Positions 17,036-24,888 of a DNA stretch of 64,000 nucleotides are shown one piece after another; position 1 is the stretch's first letter, and each line of letters begins with the position of its first letter. The notes under the pieces are model-generated. The model did not search any database. It had not been told where the DNA came from and worked only from the letters and a program-made list of their open reading frames with translations. This stretch comes from Streptomyces sp. Edi4 (GTDB lineage: Bacteria > Actinomycetota > Actinomycetes > Streptomycetales > Streptomycetaceae). The stretch spans positions 2,418,001 through 2,482,000 of the forward strand of contig NZ_JBEJGY010000004.1 in assembly GCF_040253615.1 (NCBI RefSeq), given 5' to 3'. The position numbers and the translations under genes are program-made.

Positions 17036-18340
17036 TCATTTGAAGGGCAGCAACACGCTCACCACCGTAGGCCCTCCCGGTGGACTGTTGCAGGTCAGCG
17101 ATCCATCCACGGTCCGCACCCGGGCCCGCAGCCCCGCCAGGCCACTGCCCGCGCCGACCACCGCTCCCCCACGTCCGTCGTCCTCGACGGTGAGCAGCAG
17201 CATCCGCGCCGCGCCGACCACGGTGACCTCCACCGCCGAAGCCCCGCTGTGCTTGGCCGCGTTGGCCAGCAGCTCGGCCGCGCAGAAGTAGGCGATGGAC
17301 TCGACCGCGGGGCTTGGCCGGCCCTCGATCCCGCACCTCACCCGCACCGGCAGGGCGCTGTCCGCCGCGAGGGTGGCAAGCGCCGTGTCCAAGCCCTGGT
17401 CGAGCACCGGCGGGTGGATGCCCTTCACCAGGTGCCGCAGATCGGCGACCGCCTGCTTGGCATTGCCCTGGGCGGTCTCCACGACCCGCAGGATCCGGTC
17501 CTGATCGGCGCCGGCCGTCACCAGTTCACGGATCATCGTGAGGTGCATGCCGAGACCCACCAGGCGGGCCTGGGTGCCGTCGTGAAGATCGCGTTCGATG
17601 CGGCGCAGCGTCGCCGCCGCGTCGTCCACGGCCTGCGCCCGGGTCTCCTCCAGGGTCTGGATGCGCTGGTCCGTCCGGTCGGGCCCGAGCAGCGCGGTGA
17701 GCAGCATCCGGTGCGGGGCCAGCGCGTGACGGTCCAGCCACGGCGCCGCCCACAGGAGCAGCAGGCCGAGGGCGAACGGGGCCAGCCGCTGCGGCCAGCT
17801 GTCCAACTCCACTCCTCCCACCTCCACTCCCACCCGCCGCATGGAACCGTCGCCTTCCGAGATCGTGAAGTAGTCCCAGCGCTTGAGCAGCGGATACAGA
17901 CTCAGGAGCGCTCCTTGCACGAAGCCGACACACACCGCGAGCAGCGGCAGCAGCGCCGTCAGCGGCGCGACCAGGGCGCAGCTCACCGCCCGCCATCCGT
18001 GCCGTCCCCCCAGCACCGAGCGCCGCCAGTCGAACGCCCCCGACGTCTCCGCGCGGGGCGGGGGATCGATCTCGGTGCCCAACAGGGCGCGCGTCAGGCG
18101 TCGTTGAACGTCTCCGAGGGCCAGCGCCCCCCGGACGCCTATGGCGACAAGCCAGAGCCCCGGCGTCGTCCACGACAGGACCGCGCCGGCCAGCAGGACA
18201 CCGACGACAGCGAACCAGCCGGCCACGGTGAGCGGCAGCGCGATCAGCGAGTACAGGGCGGCCCGCGCGATCGTGCCCAGCCGCTCCCGCCGGTAGGGGA
18301 ACTCCAGGAACCGCGCCAGGTGGGGACGGTGCATGAGCAC
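17036..18340 (-). CDS. Sensor histidine kinase (NarL-system, HisKA_3) with membrane sensor
   Basis: A 434-residue kinase. The N-terminal 230 residues hold several membrane segments of the actinobacterial 'putative sensor' type. The dimerisation/phospho-acceptor motif is RRIERDLHDGTQARLVGLG (phospho-His in DLHDG). The ATPase domain has LLANAAKHSGA (N box) and VEDDGRGGAVVGAGSGLAGLRARV (G boxes). The first codon is GTG 18340, but ATG 18334 lies six bases after a good TAGGTT -10 hexamer (18341-18346). A leaderless start at 18334 is therefore quite possible. It pairs with the downstream regulator; signal unknown. Confidence 0.9.
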   Translation of the reverse strand: MLMHRPHLARFLEFPYRRERLGTIARAALYSLIALPLTVAGWFAVVGVLLAGAVLSWTTPGLWLVAIGVRGALALGDVQRRLTRALLGTEIDPPPRAETSGAFDWRRSVLGGRHGWRAVSCALVAPLTALLPLLAVCVGFVQGALLSLYPLLKRWDYFTISEGDGSMRRVGVEVGGVELDSWPQRLAPFALGLLLLWAAPWLDRHALAPHRMLLTALLGPDRTDQRIQTLEETRAQAVDDAAATLRRIERDLHDGTQARLVGLGMHLTMIRELVTAGADQDRILRVVETAQGNAKQAVADLRHLVKGIHPPVLDQGLDTALATLAADSALPVRVRCGIEGRPSPAVESIAYFCAAELLANAAKHSGASAVEVTVVGAARMLLLTVEDDGRGGAVVGAGSGLAGLRARVRTVDGSLTCNSPPGGPTVVSVLLPFK

Positions 18341-18356
18341 AACCTAAGCCGCTCGG

Positions 18357-18917
18357 TCAGAGCTGGCGGATCACCGGTATGGACAGGAGCGCGCAGAGCG
18401 CCGCCACGGCGAGCGCGATCAGGTTGAGCGGCAGGCTGATCAGCGCGTGGGCCGGCGCGAGAGGCCCGGTGCGCTCCGGGGCGGCGACCTCCATGCCAAG
18501 CAGCCTGCGGGCCGGCCCGCGCTGTATCCGGCCGGCCGGCCCGCCGACGAGGGCCAGCGGGACGCACAGGATCGCGAACGGCAGGGCGAGCGGGAGGTAG
18601 GCGGGCCGCACCCATGTCCGGGCCCGGAACGGCTCCCGGAGTATCCCCTTCCAGCCCGGGCCCCGGCCTCCTGCGCGCCGGTCGTGCTGGGCCGGCTGGG
18701 CTTGGTGGGCCGACTGGGCTTGGTGCACCGACTGGGCTTGGCGGGCGTGCTGAGGGCGCCGATCGGAGCCCGGTGTGTCCGGGACAGCCGCCCCGGCGCC
18801 CGGCGGCGCGGCGCGGGGCGCGCCGGTGGCCGTGGCGGCGCGCGGTGTCAGATGGGCGGGGCTGTGCGTGCCCGGCCGGGTCGGTGGGGGTGCGGCATGC
18901 CGCTGGTCGAGGTCCAT
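18357..18917 (-). CDS. Membrane protein resembling half of a kinase sensor domain
   Basis: A 186-residue protein. The first 90 residues are low complexity, with an 18-bp-encoded repeat giving RQAQSVHQAQSAHQAQ. The rest, from GWKGILREPFRARTWVRPAYLPLALPF onward, contains two hydrophobic segments and the phrase GPARRLLGMEVAAP. That segment resembles the N-terminal sensor of the kinase encoded just downstream (FPYRRERLGTIARAALYSLIALPL... and RALLGTEI). It looks like a free-standing half sensor. It ends 16 bp before the kinase start, so a three-gene operon is likely. It may modulate the kinase or be a duplicated remnant. Confidence 0.6.
   Translation of the reverse strand: MDLDQRHAAPPPTRPGTHSPAHLTPRAATATGAPRAAPPGAGAAVPDTPGSDRRPQHARQAQSVHQAQSAHQAQPAQHDRRAGGRGPGWKGILREPFRARTWVRPAYLPLALPFAILCVPLALVGGPAGRIQRGPARRLLGMEVAAPERTGPLAPAHALISLPLNLIALAVAALCALLSIPVIRQL
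18686..18745 (-). repeat. 18-bp coding repeat (three copies)
   Basis: Three copies of GACTGGGCTTGGTGGGCC-like units on the + strand, encoding the HQAQSA repeats in the N-terminal linker of the sensor-like protein. The frame is preserved. Confidence 0.7.
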
Positions 18918-19151
18918 GCGTCAAGGCTCCCGCCCCGAGCCCGCCCTTTCGATCGTGCCAGCACGGATCTTGCGGGTTCGGTTTACCCCACCCCGGCCAC
19001 CACCGACCCCAGCCACCATCCACCCCCAGCCACCGTCACCCCCGCCGCCCCGCCGCCCCCCGCCACCGGGCGATGTCCGCCCCGTCAATCCCCCCCCGCC
19101 GCCTCACCCCCCGTCCCCTCACACCCCTCCCCCCGCCCCGCTGAGCTCAAG
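18918..19151. other. C-rich intergenic stretch upstream of the nitrite reductase operon
   Basis: Between the divergent sensor-like gene and the nirB operon there is a run of C-rich, A-poor sequence (CCACCCCC-type blocks, about 18985-19140). All its open frames are proline runs. I see no gene here; the only structured element is the GlnR-like box that follows. Confidence 0.6.
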
Positions 19152-19205
19152 GTTCCCCGCCGGTAATCGGCGGGATGCGGCCGGGAAACAGCCACCGCGC
19201 ACGCT
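19152..19205 (+). promoter_or_regulatory. GlnR-like box and -10 element of the nirB operon
   Basis: GTTCC-n6-GTAAT-n6-GATGC-n6-GAAAC (19152-19189) follows the exact 5+6 spacing of the actinobacterial GlnR box (consensus GTNAC-n6-GAAAC, twice). The last half-site is perfect and the others partial. A CACGCT hexamer (19200-19205) lies six bases before the ATG. If the mRNA starts at that ATG, the centre of the box is at -41.5, the classic class II activator position, and no -35 is needed. Confidence 0.6.
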
Positions 19206-19211
19206 GGGCAC

Positions 19212-20384
19212 ATGAGTACGGACATCGTGGTGATCGGCGGCGGCACAGCGGGTGCCCGCCTGGCCCGGCATGTCCCGGTGACCGTCATCGGGGAGGAGAC
19301 CCACGCGCCGTACAACCGGGTGCTCCTCGCCGAGGTGCTGGCCGGACGGTACGGGCCCGAGGTGACGGCCCTGCCCCCGGTGCCGGTGCGGCGGGGCGTG
19401 CGGGCGGTGCGGATCGACCGCGCGGCCCGGGTGGTGCACTGCGACGACGGCCGCGCCGTCCCCTACGGCCGGCTCGTGCTCGCGACCGGCTCCAACCCGG
19501 TCCTGCCCCCGCTCAGGGGCCTTCGCGAGGGCCGCCTCCCCGATGGCGTACACCCCTTCCGCACCCTCGACGACGCGCTCGCGCTGCGCGAACGGGCCCG
19601 CGCCGGCGCCCGCGCGGTCGTCATCGGCGGCGGCCTGCTGGGGGTGATGGCGGCGCGGGCGCTCGCCGAACGCGGGACGCAGGTCGTCCTGGCCCAGCAG
19701 GGTGAGCGCCTGATGGAGCGTCAACTCGACGCCCAGGCATCGTCGTTGGTGCGGGCACACCTCGAAGTCCTCGGCGTCGAGGTGCACACCGAGTGCCGGG
19801 TGCGCGGGCTCACCGGGCCGGCCGGCACCGACGTCGAGCTCGCCGACGGCTTCGTGCTCGGCGCCGAACTCGTCGTCCTCGCCACCGGCGTGCGCCCGAG
19901 GACCGGGCTCGCGCGGGACGCCGGGCTCGACGTCCGCCAGGGCGTCGTCGTCGACGACGAACTGCGTACGTCCGACCCCTTCATCCACGCCGTCGGCGAC
20001 TGCGCCGAGCACCGGGGCACGGTGTACGGGCGGGCGGGCGCGGCGCTCGAACAGGCCGACGCGCTGGGCGCGTTGCTCGCCACCGGACGCGGCTCCTACC
20101 CCGGCACCCGGGGCCTGACCCGGCTCACCCTCGGCGGTCCGCGCCCCCTCGACCTGGCCGCGTTCGGGGAACCCACGCCCCGCCCCGGCGACGACGTGGC
20201 CCATCTCGCGGACGCCACCCGGGGCGCCTACCGCAAGGTCGTCGTGCGCGGCGACCGCCTGGTGGGGGGCGTACTCCTCGGCGACCTCGGCGCGGTCGGG
20301 ACGCTCGCGCGCGCCTGGGCGGGCGACGAGCCGCTGCCCGACGCGTCCCTGCTCCATCTGCTCACCCACGACGGAGGTTCCTGA
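19212..20384 (+). CDS. FAD/NAD(P)-dependent oxidoreductase of the nitrite reductase operon
   Basis: A 390-residue flavoprotein matching the reductase domain of NirB/NasB-type enzymes. FAD motif IVVIGGGTAGARLARH is at the N-terminus. NAD(P) motif AVVIGGGLLGVMAARALAERG is central, and SDPFIHAVGDCAEH completes the FAD site. It probably supplies electrons to NirB or to the nitrate reductase NarB, which lacks its own NADH domain. It is the first gene of an operon with nirB (one-base gap) and nirD. It has no CxxC redox pair and no siroheme domain of its own. Confidence 0.87.
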   Translation: MSTDIVVIGGGTAGARLARHVPVTVIGEETHAPYNRVLLAEVLAGRYGPEVTALPPVPVRRGVRAVRIDRAARVVHCDDGRAVPYGRLVLATGSNPVLPPLRGLREGRLPDGVHPFRTLDDALALRERARAGARAVVIGGGLLGVMAARALAERGTQVVLAQQGERLMERQLDAQASSLVRAHLEVLGVEVHTECRVRGLTGPAGTDVELADGFVLGAELVVLATGVRPRTGLARDAGLDVRQGVVVDDELRTSDPFIHAVGDCAEHRGTVYGRAGAALEQADALGALLATGRGSYPGTRGLTRLTLGGPRPLDLAAFGEPTPRPGDDVAHLADATRGAYRKVVVRGDRLVGGVLLGDLGAVGTLARAWAGDEPLPDASLLHLLTHDGGS

Positions 20385-20385
20385 C

Positions 20386-22899
20386 GTGCCCACCGAACAC
20401 CTTCCCACCCTCGTGGTCATCGGCCACGGCATGGTCGGCCAGCGCTTCCTCGAGGCACTGGCCGAGCGCGGCGCGACCGCGCGGACCCGGGTGGTCGTGC
20501 TGTGCGAGGAGCCCCGCCCGGCCTACGACCGCGTCCACCTCACCTCCTACTTCGAGGGCCGCACGCCCGACGAACTCAGCCTGGTGCCCGAAGGATTCCT
20601 CAGCGAACACGGCATCGAGCTGTACGTGGACGACCCGGCCGCCTCCATCGACCGGGCGGCGCGCACCGTCACCGCCCGCTCGGGCCGCACCTTCGTCTAC
20701 GACACGCTCGTCCTGGCGACCGGCTCCTACCCGTTCGTGCCGCCCGTGCCCGGCAAGGACATCCCCGGCTGCTTCGTCTACCGCACGATCGAGGACCTGC
20801 TCGCCATCGAGGCGTACGCGAAGACCGCGACGACCGGCGCGGTGGTGGGCGGCGGGCTGCTCGGTCTCGAGGCGGCCGGCGCGCTGCGCGGACTGGGCCT
20901 GGACACCCACATCGTGGAGTTCGCGCCCCGGCTGATGCCGGTCCAGGTCGACGAGGGCGGCGGCGCCGCGCTGCTGCGCACCATCGAGAACATGGGCCTC
21001 ACCGTGCACACCGGTGTGGGGACCCAGGAGATCACCGCCGACGATGAGGGACGCGTCAGCGGGATGACACTTTCTGACAGCTCTCATCTGTCAACCGATC
21101 TCGTGGTCTTCTCCGCCGGCGTCCGCCCCCGCGACCAGCTGGCCCGCGCCTGCGGCCTCACGGTCGGCGAGCGCGGCGGCGTCGTCGTCGACGAGCAGTG
21201 CCGCACCAGCGACCCGGCCGTCTTCGCGATCGGCGAGTGCGCGCTGGCCGCCGACGGCCGGGTGTACGGCCTGGTCGCGCCCGGCTACGACATGGCGCAG
21301 ACCGCCGCCGACACCATCGCCGCCACCGCCCGCCGCGCCTTCACCGGCGCCGACCTGTCGACCAAACTGAAGCTGCTCGGCGTCGACGTGGCGTCGTTCG
21401 GCGACGCGCACGGCGCCGCGCCGGGCTGCCTCGACGTCGTCTACTCCGATTCCCGCTCCGGCGTCTACAAGAAGCTCGTCATGTCGGCCGATGGCGCCCT
21501 GCTCGGCGGCGTCCTGGTCGGCGACGCCGACGCGTACGGCATGCTGCGCCCGCTGACCGGGCACGTGCCGCCCGTCGCCCCCGAGCAGCTGGTCCTGCCC
21601 GCCGGGCTCGGCGCGCCGGCCGCGCTCGGACCCGAGTCGCTGCCCGACGACGCGGTCATCTGCTCCTGCCACAACGTCACCAAGGGAGCGATCACCGCCT
21701 GCTCCTCGCTGCCCGAGGTCAAGAAGTGCACCAAGGCCGGTACGGGCTGCGGCAGTTGCGTCAAGACCATCGGGCAGCTGCTGCCGAAGTCCGGCGATGA
21801 CGGGCTCTGCGCCTGCTTCGCCCAGAGCCGCCAGGAGCTGTACGAGATCGCGCTCGCGCTGCGTCTGACGACCTTCACCGAACTGCTCGACGGGCACGGG
21901 CGCGCCGGGGCGCGCGGCGGCGAGGGATGCGAGATCTGCAAGCCGACCATCGCCTCGATCCTGGCCGCCCTCGGTAACGGGCACATCCTGGACGGCGAAC
22001 AGGCCGCGCTCCAGGACACCAACGACCACTTCCTGGCCAACTTGCAGCGCAACGGCTCCTATTCGGTCGTGCCGCGCATCCCCGGCGGCGAGATCACCCC
22101 GGACAAGCTCATCGTGATCGGCGAGGTGGCCCGGGACTTCGGCCTGTACACCAAGATCACGGGCGGACAGCGCATCGACCTGTTCGGCGCGCGCGTCGAC
22201 CAACTGCCCGTCATCTGGGCCAGGTTGGTGGACGCCGGTTTCGAGTCCGGGCACGCGTACGGGAAGTCACTGCGTACGGTCAAGTCGTGTGTCGGCCAGA
22301 CCTGGTGCCGCTACGGCGTGCAGGACTCGGTGCGGATGGCGATCGACCTGGAGCTGCGCTACCGGGGGCTGCGCTCGCCGCACAAGCTGAAGTCCGCGGT
22401 CTCGGGCTGCGCCCGCGAGTGCGCCGAGGCCCAGTCCAAGGACTTCGGTGTGATCGCCACGGCCAACGGCTGGAACCTGTACGTCGGCGGCAACGGCGGC
22501 GCGAGCCCACGCCACGCCGACCTGTTGGCCCAGGACCTGACAGATGACGAACTTGTCCGTCTGATCGACAGATTCCTGATGTTCTACATCCGCACCGCCG
22601 ACCGCCTGGAGCGCACCTCGGTGTGGCTGGAGCGCATCGAGGGCGGCCTCGCCCACGTCAGGGACGTGGTGGTGAACGACTCGCTCGGCATCTGCGCCGA
22701 GCTGGAGTCCCTGATGGCCGCGCATGTGGCCGGCTACCGCGACGAGTGGGCGGGGACCCTGGACGACCCCGAACGGCTCGCCCGCTTCGTCTCGTTCGTG
22801 AACGCGCCCGGCGCGCCCGACCCCTCGGTCCGCTTCGTCGCCGAACGCGACCAGATCAAACCCGAACTGCCCCTCCTCACCCTGGGAGCCACCCGATGA
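20386..22899 (+). CDS. nirB: NADPH/NADH nitrite reductase large subunit NirB
   Basis: An 837-residue assimilatory nitrite reductase, six-electron reduction of nitrite to ammonium. Domains in order: an FAD/NAD reductase (about 1-400, VVVGGGLLGLEAAGAL); a BFD-like [2Fe-2S] segment with ICSCHNVTKGAI and CTKAGTGCGSC; the sulfite/nitrite reductase ferredoxin-like half-domain; and the siroheme/[4Fe-4S] domain with VKSCVGQTWCRYG and SGCARECAEAQSKD, whose cysteines bridge the cluster and siroheme iron. GTG 20386 is preceded by GGAGG. The stop overlaps nirD as ATGA. The siroheme comes from the chelatase near 7.1-8.1 kb. Confidence 0.96.
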   Translation: MPTEHLPTLVVIGHGMVGQRFLEALAERGATARTRVVVLCEEPRPAYDRVHLTSYFEGRTPDELSLVPEGFLSEHGIELYVDDPAASIDRAARTVTARSGRTFVYDTLVLATGSYPFVPPVPGKDIPGCFVYRTIEDLLAIEAYAKTATTGAVVGGGLLGLEAAGALRGLGLDTHIVEFAPRLMPVQVDEGGGAALLRTIENMGLTVHTGVGTQEITADDEGRVSGMTLSDSSHLSTDLVVFSAGVRPRDQLARACGLTVGERGGVVVDEQCRTSDPAVFAIGECALAADGRVYGLVAPGYDMAQTAADTIAATARRAFTGADLSTKLKLLGVDVASFGDAHGAAPGCLDVVYSDSRSGVYKKLVMSADGALLGGVLVGDADAYGMLRPLTGHVPPVAPEQLVLPAGLGAPAALGPESLPDDAVICSCHNVTKGAITACSSLPEVKKCTKAGTGCGSCVKTIGQLLPKSGDDGLCACFAQSRQELYEIALALRLTTFTELLDGHGRAGARGGEGCEICKPTIASILAALGNGHILDGEQAALQDTNDHFLANLQRNGSYSVVPRIPGGEITPDKLIVIGEVARDFGLYTKITGGQRIDLFGARVDQLPVIWARLVDAGFESGHAYGKSLRTVKSCVGQTWCRYGVQDSVRMAIDLELRYRGLRSPHKLKSAVSGCARECAEAQSKDFGVIATANGWNLYVGGNGGASPRHADLLAQDLTDDELVRLIDRFLMFYIRTADRLERTSVWLERIEGGLAHVRDVVVNDSLGICAELESLMAAHVAGYRDEWAGTLDDPERLARFVSFVNAPGAPDPSVRFVAERDQIKPELPLLTLGATR

Positions 22900-23243
22900 C
22901 CATGGTCCATCTCAAGCTGGAAGAAGGCTGGTTCGCGGTGTGCGAGGCCGCCCGGCTCACCCCCGGGCGCGGGGTGGCCGCGCTGCTGCCCGACGGCCGC
23001 CAGGCCGCCGTCTTCACCGACCGGCACGGCCGCACCTACGCCATCGACAACCGCGATCCGTTCACCGGCGCCTATGTCCTGTCGCGCGGGCTGCTCGGCT
23101 CCACACCGCAGGGCCGCCCCTATGTCGCGTCCCCGCTCCTCAAACACCGCTTCGACCTGGAGACCGGCGCCTGCCTCGACGACGAGGCGCACGCCGTGCG
23201 GACATATGCGACCGAGCGTTCCGGCGCGGCCGCCTCCGCCTGA
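22896..23243 (+). CDS. nirD: Nitrite reductase small subunit NirD
   Basis: A 115-residue Rieske-fold subunit that stabilises NirB. The ATG overlaps the nirB stop (ATGA). The region that carries CxH and CxxH in true Rieske proteins reads YAIDNRDPFTGAYVLSRG and ASPLLKHRFDLETGACLDD. The cluster ligands are therefore missing, as is usual in NirD, and the subunit is probably structural. It is the last gene of the operon; the next gene has its own start signals. Confidence 0.93.
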   Translation: MTMVHLKLEEGWFAVCEAARLTPGRGVAALLPDGRQAAVFTDRHGRTYAIDNRDPFTGAYVLSRGLLGSTPQGRPYVASPLLKHRFDLETGACLDDEAHAVRTYATERSGAAASA

Positions 23244-23298
23244 CCGGCGGGGTCTCATCCGCCCCGCCCACCCGCATACCGAACGGTACGGTGGCGGT

Positions 23299-24222
23299 AT
23301 GACTGGTGGCTGGAACGTTCAGGACATCCCCGATCAGAGCGGCCGCACGGCCGTGGTCACCGGGGCGAACAGCGGCATAGGCCTCGTCACGGCGCGCGAG
23401 CTCGCCCGTCGCGGCGCGCGGGTGGTGCTCGCCTGCCGCAGCCAGGAGCGGGGGCGGGCGGCCGAGGAGCACATCCGCCGCGAAGTCCCCGGCGCGCGGG
23501 CGGAGTTTCGCCGGCTCGACCTCGCCGACCTCGCCTCGGTGCGGGAGTTCGCGGCCGCGCTGCCCGGCTCCCGGCTCGATCTGCTCATCAACAACGCGGG
23601 CGTGATGGCGCTCCCCCACGGCCGCACCGCCGACGGCTTCGAGACGCAGTTCGGGGTCAACCACCTCGGTCACTTCGCGCTCACCGGGCTGCTCCTGCCC
23701 CGGCTGCGGGCGGCCGAAGCGGCCCGCGTGGTGAGCGTGTCGAGCGGCCTGCACGTGCTGTCCAACATCGACATCCGCGACCTCAACAGTGAGCGGCGCT
23801 ACCGGCGTTGGATCGCCTACGGGCGCTCCAAGTCCGCCAACCTGCTCTTCGTCCACGAACTCGCGCGGCGGCTCGGCGCGGCGAACTCCCCCGTGGTCGC
23901 GGCGGCCGCGCACCCCGGTTACGCCGACACCGACCTCCAGACGCGGGCCGTGCGCATGGAGGGCCGCGGGGCCGCCGAGCGGATCGTCAAGCTCGGCAAC
24001 CGCCTGGTGGCCCAGCCCGCCGAGACCGGCGCGCTGCCCACCCTGTACGCGGCGACCGCGCCCGGGGTGCGGCCCGACTCGTTCACCGGGCCGTCCCTGA
24101 TGGGGTTGCGCGGCGCGCCCGGCGCGTCCTGGCGGGCGGCCTGGACCCGCGACGACGTCGCCGGTGAGCTGCTGTGGGCGGCGTCCCAGCGGCTCACCGG
24201 CGTCACCTACGAGGCTCTGTGA
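23299..24222 (+). CDS. Short-chain dehydrogenase/reductase
   Basis: A 307-residue classical-type SDR of the retinol-dehydrogenase-like (WWOX/RDH) group. The cofactor loop is VVTGANSGIGLVTAREL; CRS at the end of beta-2 and DLADLASV suggest NADP(H). The NNAG motif is LLINNAGVMALP. The catalytic pair is in WIAYGRSKSANLLF (Tyr and Lys). The substrate is unknown; homologues act on diverse carbonyls. It begins 55 bp after nirD. TACGGT (23287-23292) lies six bases before its ATG, which suggests its own leaderless transcript. Confidence 0.9.
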   Translation: MTGGWNVQDIPDQSGRTAVVTGANSGIGLVTARELARRGARVVLACRSQERGRAAEEHIRREVPGARAEFRRLDLADLASVREFAAALPGSRLDLLINNAGVMALPHGRTADGFETQFGVNHLGHFALTGLLLPRLRAAEAARVVSVSSGLHVLSNIDIRDLNSERRYRRWIAYGRSKSANLLFVHELARRLGAANSPVVAAAAHPGYADTDLQTRAVRMEGRGAAERIVKLGNRLVAQPAETGALPTLYAATAPGVRPDSFTGPSLMGLRGAPGASWRAAWTRDDVAGELLWAASQRLTGVTYEAL

Positions 24223-24285
24223 CGTACGGGCCGGGCGGCCCGGACCGTGCGCCGCTCCGGCGGCGCGGGGCGGCCCGGGCGGCTC

Positions 24286-24690
24286 TCAGGCGTTGACCGC
24301 GGCCGGGTCCATGTACATGACCTCCCAGTGGTGGCCGTCGGGGTCAAGGAAGGAGCGGCCGTACATCGGGCCCTGCTCCATGGTGTCGTTGGCGGGCGAG
24401 CCGCCGCCGGCCAGGGCGGTGTCGACGAGGCGGTCCACCTCCTGGCGGCTGTCCGCGCTCAGGCAGACGATCGACTCGACCGTCGTCGCGGTGTCGGCGA
24501 TCTCCCGCTGGGTGAAGTTCTTGAAGAACGGCTCGGTCAGGAGCATGGCGTAGATGGTGTCGCTGATGACCAGGCAGCCCGCGTTCTCGTCGGTGAACTG
24601 GGGGTTGAAGGAGTAGCCCAGCTTGCCGAAGAACTCCTTCGAGCGCTCCAGGTCCTTCACCGGCAGATTGACGAAGATCATGGTGGGCAT
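24286..24690 (-). CDS. VOC-family (glyoxalase/extradiol dioxygenase fold) protein
   Basis: A 134-residue single-unit VOC protein beginning MPTMIFVNLPVKDLERSKEFF, with GRSFLDPDGHHWEVMYMD at the C-terminus. The paired beta-alpha-beta-beta-beta modules and the metal-site region DPDGHHWE fit the lactoylglutathione-lyase-like group in which catalytic activity is often unproven. Length is normal. It is convergent with the SDR gene, whose stop lies 63 bp away, and divergent from the APC permease. Confidence 0.88.
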   Translation of the reverse strand: MPTMIFVNLPVKDLERSKEFFGKLGYSFNPQFTDENAGCLVISDTIYAMLLTEPFFKNFTQREIADTATTVESIVCLSADSRQEVDRLVDTALAGGGSPANDTMEQGPMYGRSFLDPDGHHWEVMYMDPAAVNA

Positions 24691-24875
24691 GGTGTGCTCC
24701 CTCGTGGGTGGTGTCGGCTGTACGAGGGGTAGACGGCGAGCCGCGCGGAAACTCATCGCCCCGCCGGGTTTGTTTTTCCATCCGCCGCAAAGAGCCGCCG
24801 CCAAGAGCGCGTATGGATGCGTGTTCCGCGCGACAGGGCGACGCCAAGGGCGCCCGGCGGGTGCCCACCCGGCCC

Positions 24876-24888
24876 GCACGCTGGGTCC
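24876..24888 (+). promoter_or_regulatory. Candidate leaderless promoter element of the APC permease
   Basis: CACGCT (24877-24882), GGGTCC and then ATG 24889 reproduce the nirB operon layout (CACGCT, GGGCAC, ATG) almost base for base. No GlnR-like box is visible at the matching distance; a small inverted repeat CGGGTG/CACCCG sits at 24858-24871. Confidence 0.35.

Noticed and set aside
24829..24866. GlnR box upstream of the APC permease at the same distance as in nirB
   Set aside because: No GAAAC or GTNAC half-sites with 6-bp spacing; only the -10/ATG layout is shared.
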